From Thioalkalivibrio sp. (GTDB taxonomy: Bacteria > Pseudomonadota > Gammaproteobacteria > Ectothiorhodospirales > Ectothiorhodospiraceae), in NCBI GenBank assembly GCA_007120575.1, contig SKNJ01000286.1, positions 1 to 14,152 of the forward strand: 14,152 nucleotides of DNA. Reading direction: 5' to 3'. Positions 6,755 through 12,834 of this stretch are shown piece after piece (position 1 is the stretch's first letter; each line of letters opens with the position of its first letter). The translations under genes were made by a program, and so were the position numbers. The notes under the pieces were generated by a model. The model was not told the DNA's origin, made no database searches, and worked only from the letters and a program-made list of their open reading frames with translations.

Positions 6755-7000
6755 GCGGCGCAGTGTAGGGAAATCCCCCGGGGTACGCACCGCGTCCCCG
6801 GCCGCGCCACGGGGCTGGACCGGGCGGGAACCCGGGGTCACGTACACGTTCGCGCCAGCAACAAACCGTCAAGATTCTGCCACCCCGGTGGCGAATGGGT
6901 GCCGCCTCGGGGCACTGACTCGCCGGCATCCCGTCGGATCGAGCAAGAAAGAAGACCTATCCGTCTGTTTTTTATGCGTTATTCAGGATGGCACGTTTTT

Positions 7001-7036
7001 CGCTTGCCACCACAGTGATACAAATCACGGCAAGCG
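7001..7036. repeat. Inverted repeat enclosing the CRP/FNR-like site
   Basis: CGCTTGCC (7001-7008) and GGCAAGCG (7029-7036) are perfect eight-base complements, 20 bases apart. The right arm borders and partly covers the GAGG ribosome site (7036-7039) of the diguanylate cyclase gene. In RNA the stem could therefore limit translation; in DNA it frames the inner operator-like palindrome. Confidence 0.5.
7015..7028. promoter_or_regulatory. CRP/FNR-family operator candidate
   Basis: GTGAT (7015-7019), ACAA spacer, ATCAC (7024-7028): a perfect five-base dyad with the GTGAT-N4-ATCAC core of the CRP consensus. FNR/Anr sites would have TTGAT-N4-ATCAA. It ends 16 nt before the ATG of the diguanylate cyclase gene, a position that favours repression of a nearby promoter or a role at a divergent yheS promoter. 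Binding is inferred. Confidence 0.5.
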
Positions 7037-7044
7037 AGGCGGAT

Positions 7045-7971
7045 ATGGACCGCGACGGCAACGCACACAACCTGCGACTGATCTCCGGCAAGGGCGGGGC
7101 CGAGGTCCAGCGGGACACGCCCGCGTTCGATGCCCTGGGCTTCCTGCAATCGGTCACCGCTACCCTGGACCTCGACGGCGTACTGGAACGGATTCAGGAC
7201 CAGCTTCGCGCCCAGGTCCAGCTCAGCGGCTGGATCTTCTACACCGAGGATGACGCCGAATCCTGGTCGGGCGGCAAGGAAGACCGGCACCGCATTGAGT
7301 ACAGCCTGAGCTTCAGTGGCGAGACCATGGGTTCCCTGATCCTGATGCGCGGGCGGCGCTTCGGGGACGAGGAACAGGAACAGATCGAGGCCCTGCTGGG
7401 GCTCGCCGCACCCGCGCTGCACAATGCCTGGCGCTTCCATCGCCTGGCCGCCTGCCTGGAGACCGACGAACTTACCGGTCTCGGCAACCGCCGGGCATTC
7501 GAGATCCAGGGCGAGAAGTGGCTCGCGGACTGTCGCCGCCAGGAGCGGCCGCTGTCGGTCCTGGCGATCGACCTGGACCTTTTCAAGAACATCAATGACC
7601 GTTACGGCCACACGGTCGGCGATGCCCTGCTGCAGCGCGTAGCCGACAGCCTGCGCGCGGCGACTCGCCAGTCCGATCTGTGCATCCGCATGGGTGGCGA
7701 AGAATTCCTGGCGCTGTTACCGGGCGCCGACCTGAGCGCGGCGATGGAATGCGGAGAACGTATCCGCCGGGCCATCGCGGGCATCCGCACCACGGCCCGG
7801 GCCTGCGGGGATGCCGTACTGGAGAGCGATGGCGTGGTCAAGATAACCGCCAGTGTCGGGGTCGCGTCCATCGGGCGCTCCACCAGCCTGCATGAGGCCT
7901 ACCAGGCCGCCGACGAGGCCCTCTACGCAGCCAAGCAGGCCGGTCGCAACCGGGTCCTCGCCGGGGCCTGA
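7045..7971 (+). CDS. Diguanylate cyclase with GAF-like N-terminus and GGDEF domain
   Basis: A 308-residue cytosolic protein predicted to make c-di-GMP from two GTP. Residues 28-135 look like a GAF-type sensory domain (helix FDALGFLQSVTATLDLDGVL, then strands and a closing helix). The GGDEF domain runs from about 138 to 305: DELTGLGNRR (141-150), DLDLFKNIND (176-185) with the metal Asp, and the active motif GGEEF (217-221). An inhibitory I-site RQSD (208-211) lies the standard five residues before GGEEF, so product feedback is expected. No EAL domain. The ATG at 7045 is chosen because GAGG lies 5 nt upstream; an earlier in-frame ATG at 6988 has no properly spaced site and would make the operator-like palindrome coding. 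The gene ends 3 nt from the convergent oxyR. The GAF ligand is unknown. Confidence 0.92.
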   Translation: MDRDGNAHNLRLISGKGGAEVQRDTPAFDALGFLQSVTATLDLDGVLERIQDQLRAQVQLSGWIFYTEDDAESWSGGKEDRHRIEYSLSFSGETMGSLILMRGRRFGDEEQEQIEALLGLAAPALHNAWRFHRLAACLETDELTGLGNRRAFEIQGEKWLADCRRQERPLSVLAIDLDLFKNINDRYGHTVGDALLQRVADSLRAATRQSDLCIRMGGEEFLALLPGADLSAAMECGERIRRAIAGIRTTARACGDAVLESDGVVKITASVGVASIGRSTSLHEAYQAADEALYAAKQAGRNRVLAGA

Positions 7972-7974
7972 ACC

Positions 7975-8916
7975 TTACCCTTCATCCCCTGGTTGCACGA
8001 AGTCCACGCAGGTCAGCGGGGTCGCCAGCACCGCCTGGCGCAGCGCCTCGATGGCCTGCGGCCGGGGAAAGCTCGCGCGCCAGGCCAGCGCCACCCGGCG
8101 ACTGGGCGCCGGATCCTCGAACCGCCGCACGGCCAGCAGGCGCTGGGCATAGCGATCCGCGCCCACCGCACTGCACGGCAGAATAGTGACCCCCATACCC
8201 GAGGCCACCATGTGGCGGATCGTCTCCAGCGAGGAGCCCTCCAGGTTGCGCGGCGTACTGCCGTCCGCGGTCACCGTGCGCTGGCACGCCGGGCAGCGCT
8301 CCAGCACCTGGTCACGGAAGCAGTGTCCGGCCCCCAGCAGCAGCAACGTGGCGTCGGCCATATCCTCCAGCCGCAGCGGATCCTGGTCCTTCAGGGGATG
8401 CGAGGCCGGAAGGACCGCCATGAACGGTTCGTCGTACAGCGGCAACGTGACCACGCCCGGTTCCTCGAACGGCAGCGAGATGATGATCGCGTCCAGTTCG
8501 CCCTGCTTGAGGCGTTCGCGCAGACGTCCGGTGTAGTTCTCCTCGATCACCAGCGGCATCCCCGGCGCGCGCTCGTGGAGCACCGGGATCAGTTCCGGGA
8601 GCAGGTAGGGACCGATGGTATAAATGGCCCCCAGGCGCAACGGACCGGCGAGCTGGTCCTTGCTCTGCACCGCGATGGAGCGCAGCTGTTCGGCCTCCGC
8701 CAGCACCCGGCGCGCCTGGGCGATCACCTGCTCGCCGGCCGGGGTCACGCTGACCTCGCCGCGCCCGCGCTCGAACAGCGTCACGCCCAGCTCGTCCTCC
8801 AGCTTGCGCACCGCCACGGACAGCGAGGGCTGGCTGACATGGCAGGCCGCGGCCGCCTGCCCGAAGTGCCGGGTGTCGGCCACGGCCACCGCGTAACGCA
8901 GTTCACTGAGGGTCAT
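7975..8916 (-). CDS. oxyR: Hydrogen peroxide-responsive regulator OxyR
   Basis: A 313-residue LysR-type regulator. The N-terminal winged helix-turn-helix (residues 1-60) holds FGQAAAACHVSQPSLSVAVRKLEDELG. The C-terminal sensor domain contains GAGHCFRDQVLERCP with Cys199 and Cys208, the same numbers as the peroxide-reactive and disulfide-forming cysteines of E. coli OxyR, so peroxide sensing through a 199-208 disulfide is well supported. RNLEGSSLETIRHMVASGMGVTILP (223-247) also matches OxyR. An extra Cys211 makes a CPAC motif (208-211), and Cys25, Cys248 and Cys303 are further cysteines. The ATG overlaps the stop of the DUF3301 gene (ATGA), so the two should be co-transcribed. The usual autoregulation would act upstream of the DUF3301 gene near 9258-9378; I cannot identify an OxyR box there. 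No peroxidase or catalase gene is in the window. Confidence 0.95.
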   Translation of the reverse strand: MTLSELRYAVAVADTRHFGQAAAACHVSQPSLSVAVRKLEDELGVTLFERGRGEVSVTPAGEQVIAQARRVLAEAEQLRSIAVQSKDQLAGPLRLGAIYTIGPYLLPELIPVLHERAPGMPLVIEENYTGRLRERLKQGELDAIIISLPFEEPGVVTLPLYDEPFMAVLPASHPLKDQDPLRLEDMADATLLLLGAGHCFRDQVLERCPACQRTVTADGSTPRNLEGSSLETIRHMVASGMGVTILPCSAVGADRYAQRLLAVRRFEDPAPSRRVALAWRASFPRPQAIEALRQAVLATPLTCVDFVQPGDEG

Positions 8917-9257
8917 CGATCCGAAGGCCCCGCGGCCTCGCGTCCCTCGACGACCCGGCCCTCCGGCCAGTCCAGGCTGACATGCCGCAGACGCCGACCG
9001 TGCAGCGAGACCTCCCCCGCATGCCGGGAGGCCCCGTCGGTGGCAAACTCGAAACGATAGCGGCGTTCGATTGCCAGGTGCCCGTCGCGCCGCGCCGGGC
9101 GCTGGGCGGCACGCACCACGCTGCCATCCAGCAGCTGCACCCCGGCCTGCTGGCAGGCACGGCGCGCAACCCCGCGGGCGCGCTCGTTGGCGCGCCAGCT
9201 GTCATTCACGTAGGCCGCGATCAGAGCCAACGCCAGGATTATGATCAAACCGGTCAT
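8913..9257 (-). CDS. DUF3301 family membrane-anchored protein
   Basis: A 114-residue protein with one N-terminal transmembrane helix (about 3-16), then a basic segment and a small beta-rich domain: WRANERARGVARRACQQAGVQLLDGSV (21-47), a YRFEF strand (67-71) and HVSLDW (92-97). This layout, with the conserved Cys in RRACQ and the QLLDGSV stretch, fits DUF3301, a gammaproteobacterial family of unknown function. The helix suggests an inner-membrane anchor. Its stop overlaps the oxyR start, so it leads a two-gene operon. No ribosome site precedes the ATG at 9257; a TATCAT hexamer lies 8 nt upstream, which again would suit a leaderless message. Longer in-frame starts exist upstream but would run into the divergent gene's control region. 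Confidence 0.78.
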   Translation of the reverse strand: MTGLIIILALALIAAYVNDSWRANERARGVARRACQQAGVQLLDGSVVRAAQRPARRDGHLAIERRYRFEFATDGASRHAGEVSLHGRRLRHVSLDWPEGRVVEGREAAGPSDR

Positions 9258-9283
9258 GGACCGGTATGATAATCGCAATCGCA

Positions 9284-9297
9284 CCGGGCGCGCCCGG
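9284..9297. repeat. Perfect 14-bp GC palindrome
   Basis: CCGGGCGCGCCCGG reads the same on both strands. It lies in the 121-bp divergent region between the DUF3301-oxyR and phosphatase-cyclase operons, 13 bp beyond the TATCAT box of the former. All-GC palindromes arise easily in GC-rich DNA, so function is uncertain. Confidence 0.4.
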
Positions 9298-9326
9298 CCC
9301 CGAACCCGGGGACACACGAACTCACT

Positions 9327-9350
9327 GGCAGACATCGATCGGTGTCTGCC
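9327..9350. promoter_or_regulatory. 24-bp near-perfect palindrome, operator candidate
   Basis: Arms GGCAGACA (9327-9334) and TGTCTGCC (9343-9350) are exact complements, and the centre TCGATCGG continues the symmetry except at one pair, so 22 of 24 positions are symmetric. It ends 28 nt before the phosphatase start. It could be a dimeric repressor site or an RNA hairpin in the leader; no T-tract follows. I do not recognise a known regulator's consensus. Confidence 0.55.
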
Positions 9351-9378
9351 ATGCGACACGAGCCCGGCCTTCGACCCG

Positions 9379-10209
9379 ATGACACCCAGCCCGACCTTCC
9401 TTGACGAGCTTTCCTCGGCGCTGCGCGAGATCGGTCAGTCCGAACTCCTGCCACGCTTCGAGGCCAACATCGCGGTGGATTACAAGGCCGACGGCAGTGT
9501 GATCACTCAGGCCGACCACGCGGTGGACGCCCGGGTACGCGAGTTCCTGCGCGAACACGGTGGTGGCGACCCCGTCCTCAGCGAGGAGCAGCCGCGCGCG
9601 GAGCAGGCCCGGGTACTGGAGCAGGCACCCGCGTTCTGGCTGGTCGACCCGCTCGACGGAACCTCCAACTTTGCCGGCGGCATGCCGTTCTTCGCGATCT
9701 CCGTGGCCCGCATCGAGGGCGCACGGGTCACCCTCGGGGCGACCTACGACCCGATCCGCGACGAACTGTTCAGCGCGGCCCGCGACGGTCCTCTGCGGCT
9801 CAACGGCGGCGTCCCGCCAGCACGCAGCCGTCCTGCCAGCCCCGGGCTGGCGCACGCCATCGCGCTGGTCGACTACAAGCGCCTGGAGCCGCACCTCGCC
9901 TCCGTGCTGGCGCGCGCCGCGCCCTACCGCTCGCAGCGCAACCTGGGTGCCTGCGCCCTGGAATGGGCCTGGCTCGCGGCCGGCCGCGCGGACCTCTACC
10001 TGCATGGCGGGCAGGCCCTCTGGGACAGTGCGGCCGGGAGTCTGATGCTGGAGTGCGCCGACGGCGCCATGGCCTGCGCCACCGGGGGCCCGGTGTTCCA
10101 CCGCTCGCTGGACAAGCGCTCGGCGGTCGCCGCGCGCTCGCCGGCGTTGTTCGACCAGTGGTACAGCTGGCTGGCTCCGCACTTCACCAGCGGGGCTGCG
10201 ACACCGTGA
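9379..10209 (+). CDS. Inositol monophosphatase family (SuhB/CysQ-like) phosphatase
   Basis: A 276-residue member of the Mg-dependent, lithium-sensitive phosphatase superfamily. Motif 1, DPLDGTSNFAGG (90-101), and motif 2, WDSAAGSLMLECADG (215-229), are intact, with metal ligands Glu69/70 in LSEEQ, Asp90, Asp93 and Asp216, close to the numbering of human inositol monophosphatase. Possible substrates include inositol phosphates, 3'-phosphoadenosine 5'-phosphate (CysQ) and other sugar phosphates; the sequence does not decide. The ATG at 9379 gives the expected family N-terminus but has no clear ribosome site; a near-palindrome lies just upstream. Its stop overlaps the GTG of the adenylate cyclase gene (GTGA), so it heads a tightly coupled three-gene operon, and a nucleotide-related substrate would be a natural idea to test. 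Confidence 0.88.
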   Translation: MTPSPTFLDELSSALREIGQSELLPRFEANIAVDYKADGSVITQADHAVDARVREFLREHGGGDPVLSEEQPRAEQARVLEQAPAFWLVDPLDGTSNFAGGMPFFAISVARIEGARVTLGATYDPIRDELFSAARDGPLRLNGGVPPARSRPASPGLAHAIALVDYKRLEPHLASVLARAAPYRSQRNLGACALEWAWLAAGRADLYLHGGQALWDSAAGSLMLECADGAMACATGGPVFHRSLDKRSAVAARSPALFDQWYSWLAPHFTSGAATP

Positions 10210-11600
10210 GCCGCAAGCCTCGTCAGCAACGCAGCGGCCGGTCGGGCGCGGGCGAGTTCGCCCCGCGCTATCTGCCGATCGCCTGGAAGATCGTCGCACT
10301 GATCGCCGGGCTGACCCTGCTCGGGATCGGTACCCTGTCGGTGTTCGTGCTCAATCAGACCACCGCGGTCCTGAACAACCAGATCCAGGTGCAGGCCGAA
10401 CTGACCGTGGCCCCGATCGCGCGGACCTCGGCGGAACTGATCCTGGCCGAGGACTACCTGACCCTGGAGAACCTGCTCGGCTCCCTGGTCGAGGAGGGCC
10501 GAGTCGAATCGGTGACCGCCTACGCGGTCGACCGTGGCGAGATCGCCTCGGCCGGCACGCCGCCACCTGGCCTGGGCGACAGTGTGTGGCCGCTGAGCAC
10601 CACCGCGACGCCCTACCAGCGCGAGATCCGCTTTCAGGACGTCCGGGTCGGGCATATCGAGGCATTTATCGACAGCGCTCCGATGCAGGAGCTGATCCGC
10701 AACACGATCAACGCCGGCATCGCCACCGCGATCGGCGTCCTGCTTCTGAGTCTGGTGCTCGCCATCGATATCAGCAAGCGCCTGGTACGTCCACTGGAAC
10801 AGCTCGCGCACAGCATGCGCGGCCGCATGCGGACGCTGGACGCCAGCGACGATCCACTGGTGGTGATGCGCCGCGACGAGATCAGCCAGCTGACCGACGC
10901 ATTCAACGACATGGCCCGCGACCTGCTGCGCAAGGATCAGGTCGAGGCCGCGCTGCGCCGCTATGTCTCGGACACGGTCGCGCAGGACATCCTCGAGAAC
11001 CTGGACCGGGTCGAACTCGGGGGGCGGGCGGTCGAGGGCTCGGTGCTATTTGCCGACATCCGGGGCTACACCGCGTTGTCCGAGCGCTGCTCGCCGGAAG
11101 AGCTCGGGCGCATGCTGAACGAGTTCTTCGGCCCAATGTCCGAATGTATCGCGCGCCATGGCGGCACGGTCGACAAATACATGGGCGACTGCACCATGGC
11201 GGTGTTCGGAGTCGCCACGGACGATCCGAACCACCGACGGACCGCGCTGAACACCGGGCTCGCGCTGCTCGACACGGTGGCCACCATCAATGCCCGCCGC
11301 GAGGCACGTGGCGAGGCCCGGGTCGAGTTCCGCATCGGCCTGCACGCCGGCGAGATGCTGGCCGGCAACATGGGTGCGCGCGACCGCATGCAGTTCACCG
11401 TGGTCGGCGATACGGTTAATCTGGCGGCACGACTGGTCACCGTGGCCCCTCCGGGCGGCCTGGTGACGACCACCGCATTCATGGAGCACGCACAGGTGAA
11501 GGGACGCTTCCAGACCCGGGACTGCGGTACCCACGAACTGCATGGCGTCAGTGCCGCAGTCGAGGTCTGCTGCGTGACCGGAGCCGTCGCGCACGCATGA
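10206..11600 (+). CDS. Membrane class III adenylate cyclase with HAMP domain
   Basis: A 464-residue inner-membrane protein predicted to make cAMP from ATP. A basic N-terminus precedes TM1 (about 27-49); residues 51-165 form a periplasmic, Cache/PAS-like sensor; TM2 is at about 167-188; a HAMP segment (189-242) links to the catalytic domain (from about 275). Metal aspartates are Asp284 (LFADIRGYT) and Asp328 (KYMGD). The adenine-selecting pair is Lys324 and Thr398 (QFTVVGD), with Asn405 and Arg409 in VNLAARL. A Lys/Thr pair marks class IIIb cyclases, some of which are stimulated by bicarbonate. The N-terminal in-frame region before 10206 is only the antisense/other-frame part of the phosphatase gene, so the overlapping GTG is the right start; it has no strong ribosome site and is presumably coupled. 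The sensor's ligand is unknown. Confidence 0.92.
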   Translation: MSRKPRQQRSGRSGAGEFAPRYLPIAWKIVALIAGLTLLGIGTLSVFVLNQTTAVLNNQIQVQAELTVAPIARTSAELILAEDYLTLENLLGSLVEEGRVESVTAYAVDRGEIASAGTPPPGLGDSVWPLSTTATPYQREIRFQDVRVGHIEAFIDSAPMQELIRNTINAGIATAIGVLLLSLVLAIDISKRLVRPLEQLAHSMRGRMRTLDASDDPLVVMRRDEISQLTDAFNDMARDLLRKDQVEAALRRYVSDTVAQDILENLDRVELGGRAVEGSVLFADIRGYTALSERCSPEELGRMLNEFFGPMSECIARHGGTVDKYMGDCTMAVFGVATDDPNHRRTALNTGLALLDTVATINARREARGEARVEFRIGLHAGEMLAGNMGARDRMQFTVVGDTVNLAARLVTVAPPGGLVTTTAFMEHAQVKGRFQTRDCGTHELHGVSAAVEVCCVTGAVAHA

Positions 11601-12733
11601 TGCCTTCCCGCCTCGCCCCGAGCCGACGCTGCTGGTACGGCCTCGCCGTGCTGCTGCTGAGCGGCCTGCTGCTGCACGGCTGTGCCGTGTTCGAGCCCGT
11701 GATCGCACCGGAACGCCAGATCGAGCGTGCCGCCGAACAGGGCGACCTGCAGCGTGCCCTCGCGCTCATCGACCAGCACGACCCGCAGCCGCACGACACC
11801 TGGGAGCAGCGGCGCGCCGAACTCGAGGAACGCGCTCGCGAGGCGGCCGCCGATGCCCTGCGCGCCGCCCGCGCTGCATCCGCCGAAGGGGCAGTGGCAC
11901 GCGCCCTGGAGGTCCTGGAGGGCGCCGAGGCGCGCCTACCCGCAGACCCCGAGCGCCGCCGCTACATGGAACAGCTTGAGGCCCAGCGCCAGGTCGGCCT
12001 GCAGACCCTGCAACAGCGCCACGACATCCTGGAGGCGCATGCGCTGGCGCGCCAGCTACGGTTACTGGAGGTCATGCGCCCACTGGTCTCGCGCGGCGAG
12101 CAGTTGCCCGACGACCCGGACCGACTGGCCCGGCGTGCCCGCGAGCTGGCCGCCACCCTGGACGCACACGCGGACGCCGGCGACCATGCCGAACGCCTGG
12201 AACTGCTGCGTCTGGCCCAGGACCTGGATCCGGGCCCGGAACGCAGCGCACGGATCACCAACCTGGAGCAGGCGCTGCGCGCCGAGCGCGAGCCCGATGA
12301 CCCGGAAGGACAGCAGGCGCGGGTCAACGAGCGCCTGCGCACGGCGCTGGCCGAGGACGACCTTCTGACGGCACGCCAGTGGTGCGACACCCCGGTCCGC
12401 ATCGACCCGCAGGACCCGGACAACGAACAGACCGCCCAGCGCACCCACCAGACCCTCTGTGCGGAATGGCGGGAGCGTCGCGACCAGCAAGTCACAGCGC
12501 TACTGGAGCAGGGGCGCGGCCTCTATACCGCCGGTCACATCCAGGAAGCGGTGGAGATCTGGGAGCAGGGCCTGGCCCTGGCTCCAGAGCACGCGGACCT
12601 GACCTCCGCCCACCAGCGCGCCCTGCGCGTGCTCGAACGCCTCGAGAGCCTGCGCATGCCGGCGCCCGCCGAGACCGCGCTGCCGGAACCACTGCCCGAG
12701 ACCGATGCCGGAACACCGGCTGCGACCCCATGA
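11597..12733 (+). CDS. TPR-like lipoprotein, function unknown
   Basis: A 378-residue lipoprotein. The signal covers residues 11-28 with lipobox LHGC and Cys29; Ala at +2 favours outer-membrane sorting. The body is almost entirely charged alpha helix, Arg/Glu/Leu/Ala rich. The C-terminal part TALLEQGRGLYTAGHIQEAVEIWEQGL (300-326), followed by ALAPEHADLTSAHQRAL, is a clear TPR-like helical hairpin; the N-terminal RAAEQGDLQRALALIDQ (44-60) looks like another. The tail from 354 is Pro/Thr-rich and disordered. Two other cysteines (263, 288) lie in the body. The ATG overlaps the cyclase stop (ATGA), so it is the third gene of the operon. TPR folds bind proteins, so an envelope partner of the cyclase's periplasmic sensor is possible, but this is inference. 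I do not recognise a named family. Confidence 0.85.
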   Translation: MMPSRLAPSRRCWYGLAVLLLSGLLLHGCAVFEPVIAPERQIERAAEQGDLQRALALIDQHDPQPHDTWEQRRAELEERAREAAADALRAARAASAEGAVARALEVLEGAEARLPADPERRRYMEQLEAQRQVGLQTLQQRHDILEAHALARQLRLLEVMRPLVSRGEQLPDDPDRLARRARELAATLDAHADAGDHAERLELLRLAQDLDPGPERSARITNLEQALRAEREPDDPEGQQARVNERLRTALAEDDLLTARQWCDTPVRIDPQDPDNEQTAQRTHQTLCAEWRERRDQQVTALLEQGRGLYTAGHIQEAVEIWEQGLALAPEHADLTSAHQRALRVLERLESLRMPAPAETALPEPLPETDAGTPAATP

Positions 12734-12739
12734 GGGCCA

Positions 12740-12769
12740 TTCACCACGCCCGCCCGTGCAATTGGTGAA
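12740..12769. repeat. Inverted repeat upstream of TraB-family gene
   Basis: TTCACCA (12740-12746) and TGGTGAA (12763-12769) are perfect seven-base complements, 16 bases apart, in the 101-bp gap between the lipoprotein and TraB-family genes. It may be an operator or a weak hairpin; no T-run follows, so a terminator role for the operon is doubtful. A TAGGAT hexamer nearby could be a -10 box, without a good -35. Confidence 0.4.
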
Positions 12770-12834
12770 ACATTCAGGCTAGGATCGCCCCCTTCGCCCA
12801 GTCACGCCGCCCCGACCACGAGCCCGACACCCCA

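Noticed and set aside
6755..6847. Longer N-terminus for YheS
   Set aside because: The extra 31 residues have no counterpart in the family as I know it, and start with GTG without a ribosome site.
6879..6892. GCCACC/GGTGGC short inverted repeat in the yheS upstream region
   Set aside because: Arms are separated by only two bases, so it is unlikely to form a stable hairpin, and such pairs are frequent in GC-rich DNA.
5125..7018. Very long plus-strand frames (about 550 codons)
   Set aside because: Antisense to yheS, whose two ABC cassettes are unmistakable; long shadow frames are common in GC-rich DNA.
6988..7044. Longer N-terminus for the diguanylate cyclase starting at 6988
   Set aside because: Its AGG abuts the ATG, while the 7045 start has GAGG at 5 nt, and the upstream bases hold palindromic control-like sequence.
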